Source: Pseudomarimonas salicorniae (GTDB lineage: Bacteria > Pseudomonadota > Gammaproteobacteria > Xanthomonadales > Xanthomonadaceae). From it: a stretch of 64,000 nucleotides of DNA. The notes beneath the pieces are model-generated. The model was not told where the DNA came from. It saw only the letters and a list, made by a program, of their open reading frames with translations, and ran no database searches. Within the stretch, counting starts at the first letter, position 1. Every line of letters begins with the position of its first letter. Positions 8,793 to 17,560 of the stretch are shown piece after piece. The translations under genes and the position numbers were made by a program. The stretch spans positions 124,001 through 188,000 of the forward strand of contig NZ_JALNMH010000002.1 of the NCBI RefSeq assembly GCF_023156535.1, written 5' to 3'.

Positions 8793-11528
8793 ATGAACCG
8801 TATCGACCATGACAGCCCAGGCAGCGAGCGCAGCAAGCTGCGCGACATCGACCTTCCGCCCACCGACCAGCCCCTGCGCGACGATGTGAATCGCCTCGGC
8901 GCCCTGGTCGGCGAAGTCATCGCCGAGCAGGAGGGCGAGGCCTTCTTTGCCGAGGTGGAGCGCCTGCGCCGCGCCGCGATCCTGCGCCGGGAGTCCGGCG
9001 AGGATGCCGGTGAGCTGGCCGCCGAGCTGGTCGGCCGGCCGCTGCCCGAGGCCGAGGCCCTGGTCCGCGCCTTCGCCAGCTGGTTCGGCGCGGTCAACCT
9101 GGCCGAGCGGGTGCACCGCATCCGCCGCCGCCGCGACTACCAGAAGGCCGGCGCCACGCCACAGCCCGGCGGCCTGCAGGCGGTCTGCGCCGCGCTGGCC
9201 GAGGAGGGCGTCGACCGCGAGGCGTTTGCCGCCCTGATGCAGCGCCTGCACATCGAACCGGTGTTCACCGCCCACCCCACCGAGGCCGTGCGCCGGGTGC
9301 TGCTGGAGAAGGAGCGCGATGTCGTCCGCGGCCTGGTCGCCGACATCGACGGCTCGCTGACCCCGCAGGAGCGCGCCACGGACTGGGCGCGCATCCGCAC
9401 CGCCCTGACCGCCGCCTGGCAGACCTCGGAAGACGCCCCCGAGAAGCCCACGGTGCTCGACGAACTGGAGCACGTCGGCTTCTATCTGACCGAAGTCCTC
9501 TACCGCGTGCTGCCGACCTTCCTCGCCACCCTGCGCGAGGCCACCGGCGTCGATCCGGCCGGCCTGCCCCTGCTGCGTTTCGGCACCTGGGTCGGTGGCG
9601 ACATGGACGGCAACCCGAACGTCGGCGCGGCCACCATGCGCGCTGCGCTCAAGCGCCAGCAGGCCCTGCTGCTGGCCGCCTACAAGCGCGACATCAGCAA
9701 GCTTTCCCTGCTGCTCAGCCAGTCCGAGGAGCGTATCGGCTTCAACGACGACCTGATGCAGCGCATCGGCGAATACACGCTGCGCTTTGCCGAGACCGCT
9801 TCCAAGGCCAACGCCCGCCATCGCAACATGCCCTACCGCCAGCTGCTGCGCCTGATCAGCGCGCGGCTGGCTGCCACCCTGCGCGACGAGCGCAGCGGCT
9901 ACGAGGGCCCGGAGGGCTTGCGCGCCGACCTGCAGCTGATCCTCGACAGCCTGCGCCAGCACCGCGGCCAGCACGCCGGCGCGGTCGAGGTCGAGCGACT
10001 GATCCACCGCGTCGACGCCTTCGGCTTCCATCTCGCCACCCTCGACCTGCGCCAGGATTCACGGGTCCATGAGGACGCGCTGTCGGTGCTGCTCGGCGAT
10101 TCCGAGTGGAGCAGCCGGACGGTCGAAGCTCGCTCGACGCGGCTGGTCGAGCTGCTCGAGGCCGCGGCGCCGGAGTGGAACCTCAAGGCCGAGTCGGCGC
10201 AGTCGGTGCTCGACGTGTTCCGCGCCCGCCGCGAGCTGCGCGAACGCTACGGCGCCCGCGCCTTCGGTCCCTACATCGTCAGCATGAGCCGCAACAGCGC
10301 CGACGCGCTGGCCGTGCTGGCCCTGGCCAAGGCCGGCGGCGATGCGCTGCCCGACGGCAGCATCCCGATCGACGTGGTGCCGCTGTTCGAGACCGTCGAT
10401 GACCTCGACGCCGCGCCGGACGTGCTGCGCAGCCTGCTCGGCCAGCCGTTCTACCGCGAGCACCTGCGCCGCCGCGGCGAGCAGCAGATGGTCATGCTCG
10501 GCTATTCGGACAGCGCCAAGGACGCCGGCCTGCCCGCCTCGCGCTGGGCGATCCAGCGCTGCCAGATCGCGCTGGGCTCGATCGCCGCCGAGGCCGGCAT
10601 CTGCCTGCGCTTCTTCCACGGCCGCGGCGGCTCGGCCAGCCGCGGCGGCAGCAAGACCGAACGGGCGATCATCGCCGCGCCGCGCGGCAGCGTGGACGGT
10701 TACTTCCGGCTCACCGAGCAGGGCGAGGTGATCCACCGCAAGTACGGCATCCGTGCCCTGGCCCTGCGCAACCTCGAGCAGATGAGCGCCGCCGTGCTCC
10801 GAGCCAGTCTCAGGCCGCGTCCGCCGGAGCCGCGCGAGCAGGTCTGGCGCAAACGCATGGAGTCGCTGGCCCAGGAAGCGCGGCGGGTCTACCGGGCGAT
10901 GGTCCACGAGACCCCCGAGTTCATTCCCTACTTCCGCGAAGCGACCCCGATCGACGTCATCGAGCGGCTCAAGCTCGGCTCGCGCCCGGCCAAGCGCGCC
11001 GCCGGCGGCCAGGCCGGCGTCGAGTCGCTGCGGGCCATTCCCTGGGTCTTCGCCTGGTCGCAGAACCGCTCCGGCTTCACCGCCTGGTACGGTGCCGGCA
11101 GCGCGCTGAAAGCGGCGATCGCCGAGCACGGCGTCGAGGCCCTGGTCGAGATGGCCCGCGACTGGCCCTTCTTCGGCACCTTCATCGACGACATCGAGAT
11201 GGTCCTCGCCAAGAGCGACATGGGCATCTTCTCGGAGTACTCGAAGCTGGCCGCCGGCCACGAGGCGCTGTTTCCGGTACTGAACGCCGAGTTCCAGCGC
11301 ACGCGCGAGGCGATCCTCGCCCTGCGCGGCGCCGACGAACTGCTCGCGGGCGATCGCCGCCTGTCCCTGTCGATCCGCCTGCGCAACCCGTACGTCGACC
11401 CGATCAGCCTGCTCCAGGTCGACCTGCTGCGCCGCTGGCGCGCCGCCGGCCGCGAGGAGGACGCCCTCTTCCACGCGCTGGTGGCGACGGTCAACGGCAT
11501 CGCCGCCGGCGTGCAGAACACGGGCTGA
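8793..11528 (+). CDS. ppc: Phosphoenolpyruvate carboxylase
   Basis: PEPC carboxylates phosphoenolpyruvate to oxaloacetate, replenishing the TCA cycle. The 911-residue protein has the length of bacterial PEPC. It carries the signature VFTAHPTEAVRR (catalytic His161), FGTWVGGDMDGNPNV, the second signature MLGYSDSAKDAG and the glycine-rich loop FHGRGGSASRGG. It ends in the conserved VNGIAAGVQNTG. It is transcribed alone, divergently from hflK. Downstream lies only short simple-sequence DNA. Confidence 0.97.
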   Translation: MNRIDHDSPGSERSKLRDIDLPPTDQPLRDDVNRLGALVGEVIAEQEGEAFFAEVERLRRAAILRRESGEDAGELAAELVGRPLPEAEALVRAFASWFGAVNLAERVHRIRRRRDYQKAGATPQPGGLQAVCAALAEEGVDREAFAALMQRLHIEPVFTAHPTEAVRRVLLEKERDVVRGLVADIDGSLTPQERATDWARIRTALTAAWQTSEDAPEKPTVLDELEHVGFYLTEVLYRVLPTFLATLREATGVDPAGLPLLRFGTWVGGDMDGNPNVGAATMRAALKRQQALLLAAYKRDISKLSLLLSQSEERIGFNDDLMQRIGEYTLRFAETASKANARHRNMPYRQLLRLISARLAATLRDERSGYEGPEGLRADLQLILDSLRQHRGQHAGAVEVERLIHRVDAFGFHLATLDLRQDSRVHEDALSVLLGDSEWSSRTVEARSTRLVELLEAAAPEWNLKAESAQSVLDVFRARRELRERYGARAFGPYIVSMSRNSADALAVLALAKAGGDALPDGSIPIDVVPLFETVDDLDAAPDVLRSLLGQPFYREHLRRRGEQQMVMLGYSDSAKDAGLPASRWAIQRCQIALGSIAAEAGICLRFFHGRGGSASRGGSKTERAIIAAPRGSVDGYFRLTEQGEVIHRKYGIRALALRNLEQMSAAVLRASLRPRPPEPREQVWRKRMESLAQEARRVYRAMVHETPEFIPYFREATPIDVIERLKLGSRPAKRAAGGQAGVESLRAIPWVFAWSQNRSGFTAWYGAGSALKAAIAEHGVEALVEMARDWPFFGTFIDDIEMVLAKSDMGIFSEYSKLAAGHEALFPVLNAEFQRTREAILALRGADELLAGDRRLSLSIRLRNPYVDPISLLQVDLLRRWRAAGREEDALFHALVATVNGIAAGVQNTG

Positions 11529-11775
11529 TGGCGCAGCTTGCTGCGCTGCGCTGAGGGCTAGGGGCAACCGCTGGCGCTCTGCCCAGGGATCAGGGACTAG
11601 GGGCTAGGGCTCAGGAACAGCCAAGGCCAGCTGCGCGCGCTGCTCTTTGCTCATGAGCCATGTCCGAGCGAAGCGAAGGCGCCCGCGCAGCGGGCGAACC
11701 CTGGCCCCCCTCCCTTGCCCCACCCCACTTCCCAACGCCATCCTTGCCACCCCACAGATCAAGGAGGATCCGCCC

Positions 11776-12837
11776 ATGCAGTTCGCTTCGGACAACTGGG
11801 CCGGCGTGGCCGAGCCGGTGATGGCGGCGCTGCAGCATGCGAACGCGGGCCTGGCCCCGGCCTATGGCGGCGATGACCTCACGCGAGCCGTCGAGCGGCG
11901 CTTTGCCGAGGTCTTCGATCACGAGGTCGCGCTGTTCATGGTCAGCACCGGCGGCGCGGCCAATGCGCTGGCGCTGTCGGCGCTGTCGCCGCCCTGGGGC
12001 ATGGTGGTCTGCCATGCCGAGTCGCATATCCAGATGGACGAATGCGGCGGGCCGGAGATGTTCACCGGCGGGGCCAAGCTTCTGCCCGTACCCGGCCCCT
12101 CGGCGAAACTCACGGTGGAGTCGGTACGGGCCGCGCTGCGCGGCTTTCCGGAGCGCCCCCCGCACGGCTGCCCGCCCTCGGTGCTCTCGCTGACCCAGGC
12201 CACCGAATGCGGGACGGTCTACACCCCGGCCGAGCTGACGGCGCTCGGCGCGCTGGCCCGCGAGCAGGGGCTGCGCGTGCATATGGACGGCGCCCGTTTC
12301 GCCAATGCGGTGGCCACGCTGGGCTGCCATCCGGCCGAGATCAGCTGGCGCGCCGGCGTCGACGTGCTCTGCTTCGGCGGCACCAAGAATGGTGCGATGG
12401 CCGCCGAAGCCGTGCTGTTCTTCGACCCCGGCCTCGCCCGCGACTTCGCCTTCCGCCGCAAGCGCGCGGGCCAGCTGTGGTCGAAGCAGCGCTTCCTCGC
12501 CGCCCAGTTCGAGGGCCTGCTCGCCGAGGACGCCTGGCTGCAGCTGGCCGGCCAGGCCAACGCGATGGCCCGGCGACTGGCCGAAGGCCTCGCCGCCATC
12601 GACGGCGTCGAGATCGTCCATCCGTGCCAGATCAACGAGGTCTTCGTTGCCTTTCCCGATGGCGTGGCCGAGGCCCTGCGCGCCCGCGGCGCGGCGTTCT
12701 ATCCCTGGATCACGCCCTGCGATGAAACCGGCGGCCGCACCCAGCGGCTGATCTGCTCCTTCGCCAGCAGCGCCGACCAGGTCGACGCCTTCCTCAAGGC
12801 CACCGCCGACTGCGTGGCCGCCGCGCGCAAGGCCTGA
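11776..12837 (+). CDS. ltaE: Low-specificity L-threonine aldolase (PLP-dependent)
   Basis: This fold-type I PLP enzyme cleaves L-threonine or allo-threonine to glycine and acetaldehyde. The 353-residue protein starts MQFASDNWAG and contains HMDGARFANA and the PLP-lysine motif CFGGTKNG (Lys204), all typical of the beta-eliminating lyase/threonine aldolase family. The ATG at 11776 has a strong AAGGAGGA ribosome-binding site. It is shorter and sits further downstream than the longest open frame, whose extra N-terminus has no family similarity. The next gene on the opposite strand is a serine/threonine dehydratase, another PLP enzyme of threonine metabolism. Confidence 0.88.
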   Translation: MQFASDNWAGVAEPVMAALQHANAGLAPAYGGDDLTRAVERRFAEVFDHEVALFMVSTGGAANALALSALSPPWGMVVCHAESHIQMDECGGPEMFTGGAKLLPVPGPSAKLTVESVRAALRGFPERPPHGCPPSVLSLTQATECGTVYTPAELTALGALAREQGLRVHMDGARFANAVATLGCHPAEISWRAGVDVLCFGGTKNGAMAAEAVLFFDPGLARDFAFRRKRAGQLWSKQRFLAAQFEGLLAEDAWLQLAGQANAMARRLAEGLAAIDGVEIVHPCQINEVFVAFPDGVAEALRARGAAFYPWITPCDETGGRTQRLICSFASSADQVDAFLKATADCVAAARKA

Positions 12838-13011
12838 ACCGCGGCGGCGAAACCTGATGCCTCACGCACGGCCGTGGGGCTCGCACGGCAACTGGCCTTG
12901 GGCAATACCGCATCGAGAATCCGCCCCCATCCGGGCCGGGGAATCCAGACCCCGCCACGCGCCCACGCCCAACCGGACCGAAGTATCGGAGACCCATCAC
13001 GCCGCGACACC

Positions 13012-13041
13012 CGTTCGGGCTGAGGTATCGAAGTCCGAACG
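13012..13041. repeat. Solitary gaggtatcga-type palindromic repeat
   Basis: The sequence cgttcgggctgaggtatcga followed by agtccgaacg matches the palindromic pair inside the ruvA-ruvB array. It lies in the 237-bp gap between ltaE and the convergent dehydratase gene. It shows that the array unit is built from a dispersed repeat family. Confidence 0.6.
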
Positions 13042-13074
13042 CCTCCTCAGTGCAGGGCTTTCGCGGCCCGAGGC

Positions 13075-14046
13075 TCAGTCTCGATCCGCCTGCCAGGGCA
13101 GCGCATCCAGATCGACATTGCCACCGGACAGGATCATCCCCACCCGCAGCCCGGCAAAGCGCTCGCGATGCGCCAGCAGGGCCGCCAGCGGCACCGCGCA
13201 GGAGGGCTCGATGACCAGCTTCAGTCGCTCCCAGATCAGGCGCATGGCCTCGATGATCGGCGCCTCGTCGGCCAGCAGGATGGTTTCCAGATGCTCGCGC
13301 AGGATGCTGAAGGTCAGCGGGCCCAGTTCGGCGCGCAGGCCATCGCAGATGGTGGGCGTCGGCCGGCCGGTGATGCGCTCGCCGGCGAGCAGCGAGTCGT
13401 GCGCGTCGCGGGCCTTCTCCGGCTCGGTGCCAATCGCGCGGATCGCCGGGTCGCGGTAGTGGGCGGCCAGGGCCGCGCCCGACATCAGCCCGCCGCCGGA
13501 TACCGGCGCCATCACCACGTCGAGATGGCCCACCTCATCCAGCAGCTCCACCGTGGCGGTGGCCTGGCCGGCGATCACCCGGGTGTCGTTGAATGGATGC
13601 ACATAGCTGGCTCCGGTCTCGGCGAGGACTTCCCGCGTCGCTGCATCGCGCGCCGACTGCGATACCTCGCAGGGCACGATGCGCCCACCGAAGGCCTCGA
13701 TGGCGCGCAGCTTGATCCGCGGTGCACTGCGCGGGACGACCACGGTCGCCGCGATGCCGCGCTCGCGACAGGCCAGCGCCACTGCGGCGCCGTGGTTGCC
13801 CGAGCTCTGCGTCACCACCCCGCGCGCCGCCTCCTCGTCGCTCAGCGAGAACACCGCATTGCAGGCGCCGCGGAACTTGAAGGCGCCCGCGCGCTGCAGG
13901 TTCTCGCACTTGAAGTGGATCTCGCAGCCGGCCAGCGCCTCGATCGAGCGCGAGCGCAGCACCGGCGTTCGCCGGGCGTGAGGGGCAATCCGGCGCGCCG
14001 CATCGGCGATGTCCGCGGGGGTCGGAATGGAATCGGGAAGCTGCAT
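13075..14046 (-). CDS. PLP-dependent serine/threonine dehydratase (threonine ammonia-lyase or serine racemase-like)
   Basis: The 323-residue fold-type II PLP enzyme has the lysine motif GAFKFRGA (Schiff-base Lys), the substrate loop SSGNHG, and the phosphate-binding SGGGLMSG. The C-terminal LSGGNVD motif is that of single-domain threonine/serine dehydratases. The family deaminates threonine or serine to 2-oxobutyrate or pyruvate. There is no ACT regulatory domain, so it is a short catabolic-type or serine racemase-like enzyme rather than IlvA. The exact substrate cannot be fixed from sequence. Convergent with ltaE. Confidence 0.85.
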   Translation of the reverse strand: MQLPDSIPTPADIADAARRIAPHARRTPVLRSRSIEALAGCEIHFKCENLQRAGAFKFRGACNAVFSLSDEEAARGVVTQSSGNHGAAVALACRERGIAATVVVPRSAPRIKLRAIEAFGGRIVPCEVSQSARDAATREVLAETGASYVHPFNDTRVIAGQATATVELLDEVGHLDVVMAPVSGGGLMSGAALAAHYRDPAIRAIGTEPEKARDAHDSLLAGERITGRPTPTICDGLRAELGPLTFSILREHLETILLADEAPIIEAMRLIWERLKLVIEPSCAVPLAALLAHRERFAGLRVGMILSGGNVDLDALPWQADRD

Positions 14047-14636
14047 GCGGGGAGCGGTCGGGAACGGGAAGCCGGCATCGTACCCGGGGGAGGCAGCCCG
14101 GGGCAGGGATCAACCCTCGCCGGACGCCGCGCCCAGGCTCGTCGAGCCGCGCGCGCCAGACCCTCATAGGGTGCGCTTGACCGCACTGGGCATACCGTCC
14201 GAAGCCCCGTATCGGTGCGTCCTAGCCGCAACCAGTGGAGCTTCGTCGCCGCGCAGCGGAGCCATCGCCGGCATGGCCCGCCGCGAGGACGGCTTCACCG
14301 TCATCCTCAAGGCCGATCAGATCATCGGCGAGGAGCTGCTCGACGGCCTCGGGAGCCTCGCCGCCTAGCCGCTCGGCGATTGGCAAGTCCGGGCGCGAAG
14401 AAGACCTTCCACAACACCCGAATGTAGGAGCCAGCTTGCTGGCGATCGTCCCATCCGGGGCGCCTATCGCCAGCAAGCTGGCTCCTACAGCGGGACCGGG
14501 GCGAATGCGAATTTTGCGCCCCTTCCGGCCCGTGCGGCGCCCCGCCCTTTGGGGTGTTCCACTCCCGCCCCGATCGCGGCCGTACACTGTCGACCCTCGC
14601 GCCCGACCGCCGGGCGCTGCCACAGGAGACAAGCCG
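14047..14636. other. 590-bp gap with a degenerate C-A composite repeat
   Basis: A truncated C-family repeat begins at 14165 (catagggtgcgcttgaccgc) and breaks off near 14226. An intact A-family hairpin follows at 14424-14488. The start-to-start distance (259 bp) equals that in the intact C-B-A composite at 18744 (258 bp), but the middle shows no B hairpin. A 31-codon open frame (14274-14368, MARREDGFTVILKADQ...) sits in this middle part. It has no clear ribosome-binding site and I do not call it a gene. The last 60 bp lead into osmC. Confidence 0.45.
14424..14488. repeat. A-family palindromic repeat, copy 1
   Basis: A 65-bp element: GTAGGAGCCAGCTTGCTGGC and its inverse form a stem of about 23 bp around a 19-base asymmetric centre (cgtcccatccggggcgcct). 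Six copies of exactly 65 bp occur in the window (14424, 19002, 35284, 38453, 51362, 62114). This one is flanked on its left by the conserved segment gggcgcgaagaagaccttcc. Confidence 0.9.
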
Positions 14637-15065
14637 ATGGGACTCAAGCGCTACGCGACCGCCCGCTGGGAAGGTGACCTCAACGCCGGCAAGGGCGTGA
14701 TGAGCACGCCGCAGAGCGGCCTGTTCGCCGACCAGAACTACTCCTTCAAGACCCGCTTCGGGGATGACAAGGGCACCAATCCCGAGGAGCTGCTGGCCGC
14801 GGCCCACGCCGGATGCTTCTCGATGGCCCTGTCCTTCATCATGCAGAACGCGGGAATCACCGCGGAGAAGATCGAGACCCGCGCCGACCTGACGCTGGAA
14901 ATGTCCCCGGCGCCGACCGTCACCCAGATCCACCTGACGGTGAAAGCCAAGGTTCCGGGCATCGACGCCGAGCGCTTCGCCGGGTTTGCCGATGAGGCGA
15001 AGAAGAACTGCGTGATCTCCCGCGCCCTGTCGGTGCCGGTCAGCATGGATGCCAGCCTCGGCTGA
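14637..15065 (+). CDS. OsmC/Ohr-family peroxiredoxin-like protein
   Basis: The 142-residue protein has the OsmC fold signature: TNPEELLAAAHAGCFSMAL with the first redox cysteine, and EAKKNCVISRAL with the second. This pair of cysteines reduces organic hydroperoxides in the family. The MGLKRYATARWEGDL start and the GLFADQNYSFKTRFGDDKGTNPEE region favour OsmC (often YhfA/OsmC type) over Ohr. An AGGAGA ribosome-binding site precedes the ATG. It overlaps the following hydrolase by 17 bp, so the two are probably co-transcribed. Confidence 0.9.
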   Translation: MGLKRYATARWEGDLNAGKGVMSTPQSGLFADQNYSFKTRFGDDKGTNPEELLAAAHAGCFSMALSFIMQNAGITAEKIETRADLTLEMSPAPTVTQIHLTVKAKVPGIDAERFAGFADEAKKNCVISRALSVPVSMDASLG

Positions 15066-15765
15066 CCCGGGTCCGCGCCGTGTCCTGATGGTGCACGGCG
15101 CCGGTGGCGGCGGCTGGGAATGGAACCGCTGGAGCGGTGTGTTCAAGGCCGCCGGCTGGACGGTCTCGGCGCCGGACCTGCAGCCCTCGCCCGCCGGTCT
15201 AGCGGCCACCACGCTCGACGACTATCTCTGCCAGCTCGCCGGCTGGATCGAGGCGCTGCGCCCGCAGGCCCTGGTCGGTGCGAGCCTTGGCGGCCTGCTG
15301 TGCCTCGCCTGTCCGGCGGCCCGGGCGCTGCCGCGGGTGCTGGTCAATCTCATGCCGCCGGCCCCCGAGTGCGAGCGGATGCCGCTCCGCGAGCCCTATC
15401 CACCGGTGATTCCCTGGGCCTCGGCCGGCCGCTTCGCCGGCACGTTCGAGGCCATGGAGGACGCCGATGCAGCGGCGAGGCTGTTTGCCTTCCGCCATTG
15501 GCGGGACGAATCCGGCCGGGTGCTGAATGCCGCACGCGCGGGCATCGAGATCGACGCACCTGCCGCTGCGTGCCTTATCGTCGCCTCCGAAGCCGACCAC
15601 GACGTGCCCGCGGAAATCAGCGCCGCGCTGGCCCTGCGCCTGGGCGCCAGCCTGCTGCGTCTTCCCGGCGGGCACCTGTCTCCGCTGCTCGGTGAGCGCG
15701 CCCATGAGCCCGCCGCCCACGCTGTCGCCTGGCTGAACACGTCGCGGGGGTTCAGAGGGAATTAA
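15049..15765 (+). CDS. Alpha/beta hydrolase
   Basis: A 238-residue hydrolase with the oxyanion loop VLMVHGAGGGG, a nucleophile elbow VGASLGG (Ser79), an acidic residue in IVASEADHDVP, and the late histidine in LPGGHLSPLL: a complete Ser-Asp-His arrangement. It overlaps the end of osmC by 17 bp in another frame, implying translational coupling. No signal peptide is seen. The substrate is unknown; the weak resemblance is to general esterases and lyase-like members. Confidence 0.78.
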   Translation: MPASADPGPRRVLMVHGAGGGGWEWNRWSGVFKAAGWTVSAPDLQPSPAGLAATTLDDYLCQLAGWIEALRPQALVGASLGGLLCLACPAARALPRVLVNLMPPAPECERMPLREPYPPVIPWASAGRFAGTFEAMEDADAAARLFAFRHWRDESGRVLNAARAGIEIDAPAAACLIVASEADHDVPAEISAALALRLGASLLRLPGGHLSPLLGERAHEPAAHAVAWLNTSRGFRGN

Positions 15766-15826
15766 GTGCGCGGTTCCCAGCATCGTCGTTGCGCGGGCTG
15801 CCCGCGCGCTCGATAAGGAAACGCAT

Positions 15827-16396
15827 ATGGTCCGCAAGTCCGTCCTGGCCCTGGCCACCCTCGGCGTCATGGCCGCCTCAAACGCGGGCGCCACCTCCTA
15901 CGGTCGACACCACGGCCCTTCGGGCTACGACTATGCCGAGGTGATCCGCGTCGACCCGATCATCGAGCGCTACCAGCGGCCGGTGCAGCGCGACCAGTGC
16001 TGGAGGGAGCCGGTGCGCTACCGCGAGCCGGCCCGCTACCGCCACGCCCGTGAGGATCGCGGACCCGCGGTGCTCGGTGCGATCGTCGGCGGGGTGATCG
16101 GCAGCCAGTTCGGCAGCGGTGGCGGCCGTGATGCGGCGACCGCGGCGGGCGCCATCCTCGGCTACCAGGCGGTGCGCAATGACCAGCGCCGGTATGGCGG
16201 CGGCTACTACGAGGGCGGGCGCGAGTACGTCCGCTACGAGGAGCGCTGCCGGGTCAACACCGAGTATTTCAGCGAAGAGCGCGTCACCGGCTACGACGTC
16301 ACCTATCGCTACAACGGCCAGGTCTTCAACACCGTGACCGATTACCACCCGGGTGACCGGCTGCGCGTGCAGGTCGATATCCGTCCGGTGCCCTAG
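15827..16396 (+). CDS. Glycine-zipper 2TM-domain surface protein
   Basis: A 189-residue secreted or envelope protein. Residues 1-22 form a signal peptide ending in SNAGATS. A Tyr/Arg-rich linker follows, then a glycine zipper (AVLGAIVGGVIGSQFGSGGG...AAGAILGY, about residues 80-115) like that of the 17-kDa surface antigen family. A C-terminal basic/tyrosine segment contains one Cys pair (CW..., CRVNTEY). Proteins of this kind sit in the outer envelope; function unknown. It has its own AAGGAA ribosome-binding site and a terminator, so it is monocistronic. Confidence 0.75.
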   Translation: MVRKSVLALATLGVMAASNAGATSYGRHHGPSGYDYAEVIRVDPIIERYQRPVQRDQCWREPVRYREPARYRHAREDRGPAVLGAIVGGVIGSQFGSGGGRDAATAAGAILGYQAVRNDQRRYGGGYYEGGREYVRYEERCRVNTEYFSEERVTGYDVTYRYNGQVFNTVTDYHPGDRLRVQVDIRPVP

Positions 16397-16426
16397 GCGC
16401 GTCGGGTTGAAGCAACAGCGTGTCGC

Positions 16427-16446
16427 GGGGCGCCTTCGGGCGCCCC
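16427..16446 (+). terminator. Stem-loop terminator after the glycine-zipper gene
   Basis: GGGGCGCC (16427-16434) pairs with GGCGCCCC (16439-16446) around a TTCG tetraloop, followed by a weak T tract (gtccgttt). It lies 30 bp after the stop codon. A good intrinsic terminator candidate for the plus strand. Confidence 0.7.
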
Positions 16447-16574
16447 GTCCGTTTCCCGCCCCCGAACGGTCGCGGCAGGGCGCCGCTCCGCCGCGTCCTT
16501 GACGCCGCGCATGCCGACAGCTCCCGGCGGATGCTCTACCCTTGCAGACTGCCGGATCGCGAGCGCCCTCGACC

Positions 16575-17456
16575 ATGTCCGAGATCAACCCCCTCACCCC
16601 CCAGCTGATCGTCGTCTCGGGCCTGTCCGGCTCGGGCAAGTCGGTGGTGCTGCGCACGCTGGAGGATCTTGGGTGCTACTGCGTCGACAACCTGCCCTCG
16701 GACCTGCTGCCGGACTTTGTCCGCTCGATCATGGCCAACGAAAACCCGCCGACCCGGCTGGCGGTGGGCATCGACGTGCGCAACCGCGCCGAGGACCTCT
16801 CGCACCTGCCCAGCGCCCTGTCCGAGGTCGGCGCGGCCGGCCTGCAGCACCAGCTGCTCTTCCTCGACACCCGCGACGAGGTGCTGATCAAGCGCTACGC
16901 CGATACCCGCCGCCGGCATCCCTTGGGGCGGGGCGAAGTGCGCCTGGCCGAGGCCATTGCCCTCGAGCGCCGGCTGCTGAAGCCGCTGGTGGCCATCGCC
17001 GACAAGGTGATCGACTCCAGCGAGCTGAATGTGCACCAGCTGCGCCGACTGATCGTGACCGAGCTGGGCTTTGCCCAGCAGAGCGGCACCTCCCTGCTGA
17101 TCGAGTCCTTCGCCTTCCGCCACGGCGTGCCCGAGGATGCCGACTTCGTTTTCGACGCGCGCTGCCTGCCTAACCCGCACTGGGATCCGCGGCTGCGGCC
17201 GCTGTCCGGCAAGGACGCCGCCGTGCGCGAGTATTTCGGGACCGAGCCGACGATGCAGGCCTACTTCCAGCAGGTCGCCCAGTTCATCGACAACTGGCTG
17301 CCGCGCTTCGAGAACGAGTCGCGCAGCTACGTGACCATCGCCTTCGGCTGCAGCGGCGGCCGCCACCGCTCGGTCTACCTGGCCGAGCGTCTCGCCGACC
17401 ATCTGCGCGAGGGCGGGCGCGAGCAGACCCTGGCCTTCCACCGCGAGATCGAGTGA
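16575..17456 (+). CDS. rapZ: RapZ, RNase adapter protein (P-loop)
   Basis: RapZ binds GlmZ-type small RNA and recruits RNase E to control GlmS amounts in enterobacteria; outside them the partner RNA may differ. The 293-residue protein has the Walker A motif GLSGSGKS (16-23), CVDNLPSDLLP, RRRHPL, and the C-terminal RNA-binding signature FGCSGGRHRSVYLAE. The ATG at 16575 fits the family N-terminus. In many gammaproteobacteria rapZ follows PTS-Ntr genes; here none is adjacent. The next gene starts 104 bp downstream. Confidence 0.95.
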   Translation: MSEINPLTPQLIVVSGLSGSGKSVVLRTLEDLGCYCVDNLPSDLLPDFVRSIMANENPPTRLAVGIDVRNRAEDLSHLPSALSEVGAAGLQHQLLFLDTRDEVLIKRYADTRRRHPLGRGEVRLAEAIALERRLLKPLVAIADKVIDSSELNVHQLRRLIVTELGFAQQSGTSLLIESFAFRHGVPEDADFVFDARCLPNPHWDPRLRPLSGKDAAVREYFGTEPTMQAYFQQVAQFIDNWLPRFENESRSYVTIAFGCSGGRHRSVYLAERLADHLREGGREQTLAFHREIE

Positions 17457-17560
17457 GCGAGGCGAAGGCAGGTCCCGGTCAACCGATCGCGCACCTGCAC
17501 GTTGTCCCTGGCTGACGTCCGCACATGGACCTCGACCCTCGCTTGAAGGGACCCGCACCG

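Noticed and set aside
14274-14368. 31-codon open frame MARREDGFTVILKADQ...
   Set aside because: No ribosome-binding site and no known family. It sits inside a decayed repeat region; possible relic, but not supportable as a gene.
14424-14488. A-family hairpin considered as a Rho-independent terminator
   Set aside because: It has no T-run, lies at varied places relative to genes, and is repeated six times with identical arms, which fits a dispersed repeat better.
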